Of a stretch of DNA of 64,000 nt, positions 56,912 to 64,000 are shown in pieces. The notes beneath the pieces are model-generated. The model did not search any database, had not been told where the DNA came from, and was given only the letters and a program-made list of their open reading frames with translations. Position numbers and translations under genes: made by a program. Every line of letters begins with the position of its first letter. The first letter of the stretch is position 1. This DNA comes from Dokdonia pacifica (GTDB lineage: Bacteria > Bacteroidota > Bacteroidia > Flavobacteriales > Flavobacteriaceae), in the NCBI RefSeq assembly GCF_900188275.1, contig NZ_FZNY01000003.1, positions 1 through 64,000 on the forward strand, in the 5' to 3' direction.

Positions 56912-56990
56912 CCGCTTTCGCGAAATCGAACTAGTGAGACCTGTCTACCAACAGGCATATTCACGACCGTATGGGAGAGCGAAGCGATGC
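56912..56990 (+). repeat. Degenerate long TTTCGCGAAA element
   Basis: CCGCTTTCGCGAAATCGAAC ... GGGAGAGCGAAGCGATGCAT; includes a degraded CCTGTCTACCAACAGGCA palindrome. It lies directly before the EamA gene and may affect its expression. Confidence 0.8.
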
Positions 56991-57023
56991 ATAAAAAGTG
57001 AATAAAATACGACAGAGTAGTTG

Positions 57024-57884
57024 ATGACTAAAAAAACAACCTTAGGTCCTATACTAGAAATTAATCTGGCCATGCTATTTATTAGTACGTCAGGTGTTTT
57101 AGGACGATACATACAACTCCCTCCAGAACTTACGATTGCCTTACGGGGTATTTTTGCAGCAGTATTTTTAGGGCTCTTTATTTTGTGGCGTAAATCTTCA
57201 TGGCATATTGATACTAAGGATCGTAAAGCCATTTTGATTGGAGGTATATTATTAGGAGCACATTGGGTTTTATATTTCTATGCCTTACAGTTATCTAACG
57301 TAGCGATAGGTATGCTTTCCATATTTACCTATCCCGTCATTACAAGTTTATTAGAACCGTTAGTTCTCAAAACAAAATTTCACCCCATACATATTTTTCT
57401 AGCCATTTTAGTATTGTTTGGATTGTACTTATTGGCCCCCGAATTCAGTTTAGAAAGTGATGCAACATTGGCTATTATTTTGGGAGTGATTTCAGCGCTT
57501 TGTTATGCTTTGCGTAACCTGATTATGAAAACCAAAGTACAGAAATATGAAGGCACTATTTTAATGTGGTACCAAATTATGATAGTATCGGTGTTATTGA
57601 TTCCTGCACTATTTATGGATGTCAATTGGCCTTCGGTACAAGAACAATTGCCATATCTAGCATTACTAGGGTTACTTACCACGACCATCGGGCATACCTT
57701 ATTTCTATCTAGTTTTAAACATTTTTCAGTCACTACGGCTAGTTTAATGAGTAGTGCGCAACCTATTTATGGAATCATATTGGGTATTTTCTTTTTACAA
57801 GAAATACCAGGCATCCGAACCATTATTGGTGGTGCACTTATTTTAGTGAGTGTAGTAGTAGAGAGCCGAAGAGCTGTGAAATGA
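57024..57884 (+). CDS. EamA-family (DMT) permease
   Basis: A 286-residue protein, starting at ATG 57024 (a TTG at 57021 is in frame but unlikely). About ten hydrophobic helices in two EamA halves, with TSGVLGRYIQLPPELTIALRG, and LMSSAQPIYGIILGIFFLQEIPG, the typical end of each repeat. A drug/metabolite transporter; substrate unknown. Confidence 0.9.
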   Translation: MTKKTTLGPILEINLAMLFISTSGVLGRYIQLPPELTIALRGIFAAVFLGLFILWRKSSWHIDTKDRKAILIGGILLGAHWVLYFYALQLSNVAIGMLSIFTYPVITSLLEPLVLKTKFHPIHIFLAILVLFGLYLLAPEFSLESDATLAIILGVISALCYALRNLIMKTKVQKYEGTILMWYQIMIVSVLLIPALFMDVNWPSVQEQLPYLALLGLLTTTIGHTLFLSSFKHFSVTTASLMSSAQPIYGIILGIFFLQEIPGIRTIIGGALILVSVVVESRRAVK

Positions 57885-57987
57885 CTTTTGAATTTTAATT
57901 ATCTACTGAAATTATTGAAAAATAGGTGTATATACGCTGTTTTTCAACGGAATAGTGGTGTAGTTTAGTCTTCTAAACTATATAACC

Positions 57988-59895
57988 ATGGAAATTTGGC
58001 AGTACATTCTAATGCTTATTGGAGTTATTACAGTAATTTTTATAGGATATTATCTTATAAAAAAACTAGTAAAAGAAATTGAAAAAGTACATCATTTACC
58101 CATTAGAGAAAAAGGATTAACGGCAATGCCGGCAGTTCCTTTTATCATTTCTGAAACCATCGAATCCATCATAAATTTAGGATTACGAGGAGAACAATTT
58201 AAAATGGCAAAAGCGGGATTGAGTAATGATTATACCATACAAGGTGTGACGCAAAGCGCCTATACCTTTATGTATGATACTCAAGAAATAGATGTCTCAA
58301 AAGAAGATAGAGAAGAGCTTTTAGAACGATTACGAAGTTCTGATGAAAAAGAGTTTTTAAATAAAACACTTCTAGATGCTCATTTAGAAAAAGCATCTTT
58401 CCCTAAACATGCTACTAAAGAAGAAGCCTTCACTTCTTTTTTCTTAGACAAACCGGAAGATTTCAGTCTCTCTTGGACGAACTATTACAATGTCCATAGA
58501 GAAGGGCTTAAAAATCACCAAAAAGAATATGCTGCTATTTTAAAAGATGCTAAAACCGCCACAAAACAGTTTTGGCCTATGATTGCCGAAAATGGATTGG
58601 CTTATAATTTATTAATTCTTCAAAAGGTAGCAGGAGCTACTTTAGAAAAAGTAAAGCGCGTATTCTCTAATCAATGGGATGATCTTTTAGAACCTATTCA
58701 TGCAGATGGATTATTATACGCAATAGACTTAACGATTTTTAATCAGTTTGAGGCAAGTCAAGTAGAAGGGTTTGATAGATGGACCCCTGGCGCTTTTGTA
58801 CTTTTAAAACAAGATAAAAACACGAAGGAATTAACACCTGTTTGTGTTCAAATCTCAAAGAAAGACACAAGTGCTTCGCAAATATATACACAAGAAAACA
58901 CTACAGATGCCACGTGGATTTATGCACTGTCTGCAGCAAGAACAGCGGTGACGGTTTATGGTATATGGTTAGGCCATGTATACCATTGGCATATTGTATC
59001 TGCCTCTATGCAAATGACTATGTTTAATAATGTATCCAAAGATCATGATCTTAGAAAATTACTAGATCCGCAGTCTAATTATCTCATAGGTTTTAATGAT
59101 GCGTTGTTCTTATTATGGAAAAAAATAGGACCTCCTACGTCATTTGCAACCACCGATTCTTTTTTACAACTCACCAATGCTTTTGCTACAGGAAGAGAAT
59201 TTTTTGATGATGATCCTAAAGTGACGCTAGCGAAGTTTGGAATTCATAAAGAAGACTTTTCTGATAAAGAAGATTGGGACCGTTTTCCAATTGCAGGTTT
59301 ATTATTAGAATTGTGGGAGACTTCAGATAAAATGGCAACTGTATTTGTAGAGACTACCTATGCTACCGATGAAGATGTTTCTAACGATCAAGAACTTCAA
59401 AATTGGATAGAAGCTGCTTCAGATCCTGAAGAAGGAAATATAAGAGGTTTACCCATGATGAGTAGTAAAAGAGAACTAAAAGCAGTACTCGTTAGTTTAA
59501 TATATAGAGTAGTAGCCCATGGAAACTCTAGACAAATGAGATCATTAGGACCTGCCTTATCTTTTGTATCAAATTATCCGCCTTGTCTTCAAAAAACAGC
59601 TATCGTTGCACCAGATGATAAGAAATTTACCACAGAAGATGTATTACGTTATTTGCCTAATACAGGCACCATAGGTTCTATGATGACCTTCTATTACATT
59701 TTTATTTTTTCTGCTCCTTATGAACCATTATTACCATTATTTGGAAATGATACCAACCTATATTTTCCAGATAAAGATGACCCTAGAAATAAAGCACTAG
59801 AAGCATTTAGAGGTGATATCGGTGAGTTTATTGTAGATTATAGTGATGGAAATTCACCTTTAATTCATCAATGGCCTGCTAGTATAGAAACGTGA
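57988..59895 (+). CDS. Membrane-anchored lipoxygenase-like protein
   Basis: A 635-residue protein with an N-terminal TM helix (residues 4-26) and a domain that follows the lipoxygenase order. Residues 315-360 contain the HVYHWH stretch, with His330 and His335 as the HxxxxH ligand pair, then SKDHDLRKLLDP. At 511 is VVAHGNSRQM (third His), then SNYPPCLQ, EDVLRYLPNTGTIG, and the end HQWPASIET. Lipoxygenases oxidise polyunsaturated fatty acids with a mononuclear iron. The fourth ligand position is not Asn here, and the chain ends two residues past the expected C-terminal Ile, so activity is uncertain. Confidence 0.7.
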   Translation: MEIWQYILMLIGVITVIFIGYYLIKKLVKEIEKVHHLPIREKGLTAMPAVPFIISETIESIINLGLRGEQFKMAKAGLSNDYTIQGVTQSAYTFMYDTQEIDVSKEDREELLERLRSSDEKEFLNKTLLDAHLEKASFPKHATKEEAFTSFFLDKPEDFSLSWTNYYNVHREGLKNHQKEYAAILKDAKTATKQFWPMIAENGLAYNLLILQKVAGATLEKVKRVFSNQWDDLLEPIHADGLLYAIDLTIFNQFEASQVEGFDRWTPGAFVLLKQDKNTKELTPVCVQISKKDTSASQIYTQENTTDATWIYALSAARTAVTVYGIWLGHVYHWHIVSASMQMTMFNNVSKDHDLRKLLDPQSNYLIGFNDALFLLWKKIGPPTSFATTDSFLQLTNAFATGREFFDDDPKVTLAKFGIHKEDFSDKEDWDRFPIAGLLLELWETSDKMATVFVETTYATDEDVSNDQELQNWIEAASDPEEGNIRGLPMMSSKRELKAVLVSLIYRVVAHGNSRQMRSLGPALSFVSNYPPCLQKTAIVAPDDKKFTTEDVLRYLPNTGTIGSMMTFYYIFIFSAPYEPLLPLFGNDTNLYFPDKDDPRNKALEAFRGDIGEFIVDYSDGNSPLIHQWPASIET

Positions 59896-59940
59896 TATTA
59901 TAACGTAACTACATAGCAATGGCTACATGCTAATGTTTTT

Positions 59941-60009
59941 TATACGCTTTCGCGAAATCGAGCCTGTGAGATCCATGACCAAAGGGAGAGTGAAACGTTA
60001 AAGCGTATA
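59941..60009 (+). repeat. Long TTTCGCGAAA element, plus orientation
   Basis: TATACGCTTTCGCGAAATCG ... GAAACGTTAAAGCGTATA; complete with both terminal inverted repeats but diverged in the middle. Confidence 0.9.
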
Positions 60010-60154
60010 CTTGTAACACTTCATTTTATAACTTAAGAAGAGAATTTTTGTAAAAAACTATAAAATGAAGCAGAATGTTGTATTCATGTATAGGTAGATT
60101 TTAAGGGAAACGGGTGCTATTATTGTATCTTTCTCCTTCAGTAATTGAGATGCT

Positions 60155-61225
60155 ATGAAAACCTTTATTCTTCTATTTTTTATAAGTTGTATGAGTCTAC
60201 CTATGTTTGCACAAGGAGGCAATTACGAATTGGTATGGTCTGATGAGTTTAATGTTGCGGGACCTATTGAGGCAACAAAATGGCACCATCAAACTCTGTT
60301 ACCTAATGGTAATAGTTGGTATAACGGAGAGATACAACACTACACCAATCGTATAGAGAATTCTTTTGTGAGTGATGGTACTTTAAAAATAGTTGCCAAA
60401 AAAGAAATATTTACAGATCAAGGATCTACCAAAACCCATACCTCAGCACGATTAAACTCTAAGTTTGCATTTACCTATGGTTATGTAGAAATACGTGCAA
60501 AACTACCTATAGGCATCGGTACATGGCCTGCCATGTGGACTTTAGGACAGAATATTACAGAACCTGGTGGTTACTGGTATGAAACCAATGGAGAAGTATC
60601 CTGGCCAGCTTGTGGAGAGATCGATATCATGGAGCATTGGGGAACTAATCAAAACTATGTGCAAAGTGCTATGCATACGCCTTCTAGCTTCGGAGATACG
60701 GTAAATAAAGGAGGACAAACGATTGCTACCGCTTCCTCTGCATTTCATATTTATGGATTAGAATGGACTCCAGATCGTATGGTATTTAGTGTAGATGGTA
60801 CAACGCATTATATCTATGAACCGTCCGTGCAAAATGCCAATACGTGGCCTTTTGATGCCCCTCAATATCTTTTATTGAATGTTGCGATATTACCAGAAAT
60901 TCTAGACTCTTTTACAGAAAGTGCTTTAGAAATAGATTATGTACGTGTCTTTCAAGATCCTACCTTGTCTATAACAGAAGAAGCAATAACGACGCGTATA
61001 CAACTTTCTCCAAACCCAGTAAGAGATACATTATCATTACAGGTTGCACCTACTATTATAGGCGCCAAAGCCACTGTATATAGTATGACAGGACAAAAAG
61101 TATATACAGCTACTATAGAAAGCGGAAATACGTTGGTAGATGTATCTGGCTATACAAAAGGAGTGTATTTTGTAACCATAGAAACTGGACAAACTAGCGT
61201 TACAAGACGTGTGATTAAACGATAA
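60155..61225 (+). CDS. GH16-family endo-beta-glucanase, T9SS type A
   Basis: A 356-residue protein: signal peptide (cut near MFAQ), GH16 catalytic domain (residues about 22-270) with GEIDIMEHWG carrying Glu-x-Asp-x-x-Glu near residues 155-160, and a C-terminal sorting domain (LSPNPVRDTLSLQV, YSMTGQ, YTKGVYFVTIE, RRVIKR). Laminarinase-like cleavage of beta-1,3(-1,4) glucans is likely, consistent with algal glucan use by marine Flavobacteria. Confidence 0.93.
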   Translation: MKTFILLFFISCMSLPMFAQGGNYELVWSDEFNVAGPIEATKWHHQTLLPNGNSWYNGEIQHYTNRIENSFVSDGTLKIVAKKEIFTDQGSTKTHTSARLNSKFAFTYGYVEIRAKLPIGIGTWPAMWTLGQNITEPGGYWYETNGEVSWPACGEIDIMEHWGTNQNYVQSAMHTPSSFGDTVNKGGQTIATASSAFHIYGLEWTPDRMVFSVDGTTHYIYEPSVQNANTWPFDAPQYLLLNVAILPEILDSFTESALEIDYVRVFQDPTLSITEEAITTRIQLSPNPVRDTLSLQVAPTIIGAKATVYSMTGQKVYTATIESGNTLVDVSGYTKGVYFVTIETGQTSVTRRVIKR

Positions 61226-61283
61226 TTAGCGTTTACAAAATGTATTCTTTATATCTTTATGAAGATGGTACGAATCTTTATAG

Positions 61284-62018
61284 ATGCTTAAAAAGTATAT
61301 TTCTTTACATATATATCCAAAACTGGCTTTATGGATCTTACTTGGATTTATAGGGTTTACGATTGTTGGTACGCTTACGCATGAGTTGGGTCATATCGCT
61401 TTCGCGAAAGCGTTTGATTATAAAACCCATTTGGGATATGGGTATATGAATTATTACGATAGTCCTTTCTCTATAGAATTTGATACTATTGCAGCTCGGA
61501 ATCAGGAGGCGATCGCATCTAATCGTGATTTTCCAGAGAAAGAACGCTTAGATACACTTGTTGAAAAACTTAAAATCAGTTCATTTCTCATTACCCTTGG
61601 AGGTCCTTTACAAACTACTATTTCAGGGACTGTTGGTTTTGCTTTTCTATGTAGTTGGAGAAGGCGTATAAGAGAATATGGAATGAAATTAAAGGACTGG
61701 ATCTTTGTATTTATTTCTTTGTTCTGGTTGCGACAACTCGCAAATCCTGTGACTGGTTTGATGCGATCTATAGCTAAAGGCGGTTTTAATCCTTTTGGAG
61801 GTCATAGTGATGAACTTGTACTTTCCAGATATTTAGGTTGGTGGGAAGGAAGCATTTCTTTACCATTAGCGCTTATTGCTTTAGGAATTGCCACCTATGT
61901 AATTTTTAAAATACTTCCTACACCCGTACGATTCACTTTTATAAGCGCAGGATTTATAGGAGGTGTATTAGGCTATATGATTTGGTTAGTTTGGATTGGG
62001 CCCGTTTTAATGCCTTAA
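61284..62018 (+). CDS. M50-like membrane metalloprotease
   Basis: A 244-residue protein with four to five TM helices. THELGHIAFAKAFDYK carries the zinc motif HExxH (His33-Glu34-Leu-Gly-His37), and LGGPLQTTISG is a second conserved region seen in M50-type families. The palindrome at 61397-61412 encodes AFAKA right after the zinc helix. Stop codon overlaps that of the RluA gene by 4 bp (convergent). Confidence 0.8.
   Translation: MLKKYISLHIYPKLALWILLGFIGFTIVGTLTHELGHIAFAKAFDYKTHLGYGYMNYYDSPFSIEFDTIAARNQEAIASNRDFPEKERLDTLVEKLKISSFLITLGGPLQTTISGTVGFAFLCSWRRRIREYGMKLKDWIFVFISLFWLRQLANPVTGLMRSIAKGGFNPFGGHSDELVLSRYLGWWEGSISLPLALIALGIATYVIFKILPTPVRFTFISAGFIGGVLGYMIWLVWIGPVLMP
61397..61412. repeat. 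Intragenic CGCTTTCGCGAAAGCG palindrome (AFAKA frame)
   Basis: In the M50-like protease, AFAKA within GHIAFAKAFDY. Confidence 0.95.
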
Positions 62019-62716
62019 CCTTCACACGCTTCCCAAACGACATCATCTTTAGGTACAGGAGCTACAAATGTCATTTCTTCTTTTTGTACGGGATGTACAA
62101 ACGTAAGTTTACGTGCATGTAAACTAATACTTCCGTCTTTATTAGAACGATCAAAACCATATTTCAAATCTCCCCGTATGGGACTTCCTATAGCTGTCAG
62201 TTGACTTCGTATTTGATGATGTCTTCCAGTGTGTAAATCAATTTCAAGAAGCGTAAAAGTTTTTAGTTTTTTGAGCACTCGATAGGTAAGACTTGCTTCT
62301 TTTGAATCTGGCACCGCTTTCGCGAAAGCGTAACTTTTATTCTGCTTTGTATTGCGTTTTAAATAATGAGTCAGCGTTGCTTTTTCAGGCGAAGGGTGCT
62401 TTTTGACCAATGCCCAATAGGTTTTTTGTGTCTTTCGTTCGGAGAATAATTTATTGAGACGTGTGAGTGCTTTACTGGTGCGAGCAAACACCACAATTCC
62501 ACTCGTAGGACGATCTAACCGATGTACAACTCCTAAAAAAACAGCGCCAGGTTTGTTATATTTTTTGGCAATATATTGCTTGACAACCTCGCTTAATGGT
62601 GCATCACCCGTTTTGTCACCTTGTACAATATCTCCCGCTCGTTTATTAATCACAATCAGATGATTGTCTTCATAAATCACTTGTAAATTTGTAGGTGTAG
62701 AATGCGTATGTGTCAT
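62015..62716 (-). CDS. RluA-family RNA pseudouridine synthase
   Basis: A 233-residue enzyme. The catalytic motif HRLDRPTSGIVVFA carries Asp68; LLEIDLHTGRHHQIRSQLTAIG is the conserved RNA-binding motif. No S4 domain. Modifies uridines in rRNA or tRNA; target site not determinable. A palindrome at 62315-62330 encodes AFAKA within SYAFAKAVPD. Confidence 0.93.
   Translation of the reverse strand: MTHTHSTPTNLQVIYEDNHLIVINKRAGDIVQGDKTGDAPLSEVVKQYIAKKYNKPGAVFLGVVHRLDRPTSGIVVFARTSKALTRLNKLFSERKTQKTYWALVKKHPSPEKATLTHYLKRNTKQNKSYAFAKAVPDSKEASLTYRVLKKLKTFTLLEIDLHTGRHHQIRSQLTAIGSPIRGDLKYGFDRSNKDGSISLHARKLTFVHPVQKEEMTFVAPVPKDDVVWEACEG
62315..62330. repeat. Intragenic CGCTTTCGCGAAAGCG palindrome (AFAKA frame)
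   Basis: In the RluA-type synthase gene. Confidence 0.95.
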
Positions 62717-62722
62717 AAAGTA

Positions 62723-63340
62723 TTAAACTGAGGTTCCTGTAGGTTTTACTTCATATTCAGGACAATCTAAACGAATTTCGTGATGTTCTAGAGGCTGTTT
62801 TAGATAGTTACAATAATGCCCCTTTCCTTTTTTCTCATAAAAAGCACAGCTATGGCAATTACGTTGTACACTAAGAATCCCCGTTTTATTAAGTCCGTAA
62901 ATTAATTTGGTAATGGTATGGTACAGTTGTTTTACCTCATCCTCATCTATATGCTCTAGTTGATGCTTAACAGGAAGTGCAAAATTTTCTATTTGCAGGA
63001 GTAGTTCGTTTCCTTTTTTAGTGAGCGCAATGGCATAACTTCTACTATCTGTAGAGGCCGTTTTCTTTTGAATGAGCTCCTTTTTGAGTAAGGCTTTTAC
63101 GGCATCACTCACTGTAGGTTTTGTAATATTAAACTCTTGCGCAAGATAACTTACGGTACACATCTCTAACTTGTGATGTGCGACAAACAGTACGATTTGT
63201 ATTTGAATAGGGCTTAAGCCTACTACTTTTGCGTGTTCCCAAAGCAATACTTTAAATGCTTCAGAAATACGTTCTAATCCTACCACGACCTTATTAGCAA
63301 TGTCGTCTTGATATGCGGTGTTAAATATTGTTTTTTTCAT
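62723..63340 (-). CDS. MarR-family regulator with C-terminal Cys cluster
   Basis: A 205-residue protein; start chosen at ATG 63340 (the frame also opens at a TTG at 63346, inside the operator). Winged helix: EMCTVSYLAQEFNITKPTVSDAVKALLKKELI and DSRSYAIALTKKGNELL. Beyond the usual MarR length it has a tail CHSCAFYEKKGKGHYCNYL ... RLDCPEYE with four Cys in a CxxC...C...C arrangement that could bind Zn or an Fe-S cluster. The operator at 63346-63384 just upstream suggests autoregulation. Confidence 0.9.
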   Translation of the reverse strand: MKKTIFNTAYQDDIANKVVVGLERISEAFKVLLWEHAKVVGLSPIQIQIVLFVAHHKLEMCTVSYLAQEFNITKPTVSDAVKALLKKELIQKKTASTDSRSYAIALTKKGNELLLQIENFALPVKHQLEHIDEDEVKQLYHTITKLIYGLNKTGILSVQRNCHSCAFYEKKGKGHYCNYLKQPLEHHEIRLDCPEYEVKPTGTSV

Positions 63341-63345
63341 AAGCA

Positions 63346-63384
63346 AACTTTGCCTATAATGATGTATGTGTTATAGGCAAAGTT
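63346..63384. promoter_or_regulatory. Perfect inverted repeat upstream of marR, probable operator
   Basis: AACTTTGCCTATAA, 11 bases (TGATGTATGTG), TTATAGGCAAAGTT. The 14-bp arms are exact complements. It lies between the marR start and the divergent-side gap, the classical place for a MarR-type operator. Confidence 0.8.
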
Positions 63385-63410
63385 AGTAATCCTAATTATA
63401 TGATGCGATA

Positions 63411-63674
63411 TTAATCACAATTTTGTAATTCTATAATGTGATATCCCTTTTCTTGAATAGAAGTGATCACTTGAGGCGGTGCTGTTTCCATATGACATAA
63501 ACGACACTCTGAAGCACTCAATGATTGGATATGCACATTTTTGTCACTTAGATAGTCATCACCATATTGGAAGACGGTATCTTCTTCTGAGGTTTCTATG
63601 GGAACCAGAATATCAAAATGCATTAAGGTTCCATTTTTTTTAAGGACATAGGTATCCCAAACGTTTACTTTCAT
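63411..63674 (-). CDS. DUF2024-family small protein
   Basis: An 87-residue protein beginning MKVNVWDTYVLKKNGTLMHFDILVP, typical of the DUF2024 family. It also has CRLCHMETAP (CxxC). Function unknown. Located between the marR operator and the partial gene at the window edge, on the same strand. Confidence 0.75.
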   Translation of the reverse strand: MKVNVWDTYVLKKNGTLMHFDILVPIETSEEDTVFQYGDDYLSDKNVHIQSLSASECRLCHMETAPPQVITSIQEKGYHIIELQNCD

Positions 63675-63678
63675 ACGA

Positions 63679-64000
63679 TTAATTTTGAGTTACTTTATAA
63701 GGTAAAGAGAGATCTCCGCTGGCGACACCATATACTTCATATACCCCTAATAAAGGTTTGTCTTCTATACTGGTGTTTACCTTCATAAGGGAAGTAACGC
63801 CATCATATGAAAATGTAGTAGTACCGATTCTATAATCAGGAATCATTACTTTGATGGTATTTCCGGTAGTGATTACTTGATAGCCTGGCGAATCCATATA
63901 CATAGGCATTCCTGGATTGGTAAGAGGGAGGATCACACTCGTATCTCCTTTTTTAAATTGTTTTACAGCGAGACCACCTTCTACACGATCGTCTGGAACT
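63679..64000 (-). CDS. Hypothetical protein, 5' end outside window
   Basis: The frame stays open to the last base (VPDDRVEGGLAVKQFKKGDT...), so the gene begins beyond 64000; the GTG at 63936 is internal. The visible 106 residues are beta-rich (TSVILPLTNPGMPMYMDSPGY, DGVTSLMKVNTSIEDKPLL, GVYEVYGVASGDL). No family recognised. Probably the first gene of a unit with the DUF2024 gene 4 bp downstream. Confidence 0.6.
   Translation of the reverse strand, partial: VPDDRVEGGLAVKQFKKGDTSVILPLTNPGMPMYMDSPGYQVITTGNTIKVMIPDYRIGTTTFSYDGVTSLMKVNTSIEDKPLLGVYEVYGVASGDLSLPYKVTQN

Overview
The window looks like a chromosome segment of a marine-type Flavobacteriaceae bacterium (phylum Bacteroidota). The DNA is AT-rich and genes generally lack Shine-Dalgarno sequences. 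Three secreted proteins carry C-terminal type IX secretion (T9SS) sorting domains. There are many small lipoproteins, a LytS/LytT-type two-component pair, a bacillithiol gene (bshB1) next to a PLP trans-sulfuration enzyme, and one promoter fits the Bacteroidota TTTG-N20-TAnnTTTG pattern. I cannot assign a genus from sequence alone. I see no rRNA, tRNA, CRISPR array, transposase or phage structural gene.

Layout: 0-2 kb holds the 3' end of a T9SS surface protein with near-identical 381-bp tandem repeats, then a small double-glycine-leader peptide. 2-13.9 kb is housekeeping and stress-type genes: VOC protein, alpha/beta hydrolase with cupin, HerA-like ATPase, exported RidA, cupredoxin-like protein, AhpD-like protein, PAP2 phosphatase, pirin, AraC and Lrp regulators, and two related helical proteins. 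14-19.3 kb holds an S9 peptidase, a coiled-coil membrane protein and a T9SS type B protein. 19.4-24.5 kb ends in a partial histidine-degradation operon (hutI, an unexplained transglutaminase-like gene, hutG, GNAT). 24.6-40 kb holds the PLP lyase and bshB1, two S12 serine hydrolases, an ankyrin protein, the LytS/LytT pair, katG and a CPBP protease. 40.2-41.5 kb is an M20 amidohydrolase.

41.6-49.3 kb is an accessory island: a possibly frameshifted small gene, a 1414-aa STAND-type NTPase and a NERD-nuclease/UvrD-like helicase. Each large gene is bounded by a long imperfect palindrome resembling a recombination site. The genome's own palindrome is absent here, and I read both large genes as candidate anti-phage defence genes. 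49.3-54.2 kb is the leucine operon leuA-leuC-leuD-leuB on the minus strand. 54.3-64 kb holds a helical-repeat protein, an EamA permease, a membrane-anchored lipoxygenase-like protein, a T9SS GH16 glucanase, an M50-like protease, an RluA-type synthase, and a MarR regulator with a Cys cluster and a 14-bp-arm operator.

The most striking feature is a dispersed perfect palindrome, CGCTTTCGCGAAAGCG. It sits inside at least ten copies in coding regions, eight of which read it in the same frame as Ala-Phe-Ala-Lys. It also forms the end of a 67-bp intergenic repeat present about nine times. A second unrelated hairpin family (GGTGATTGAGTGATTT ... TCGAAATCACC) occurs four times, three of them in the leuC-leuA gap.
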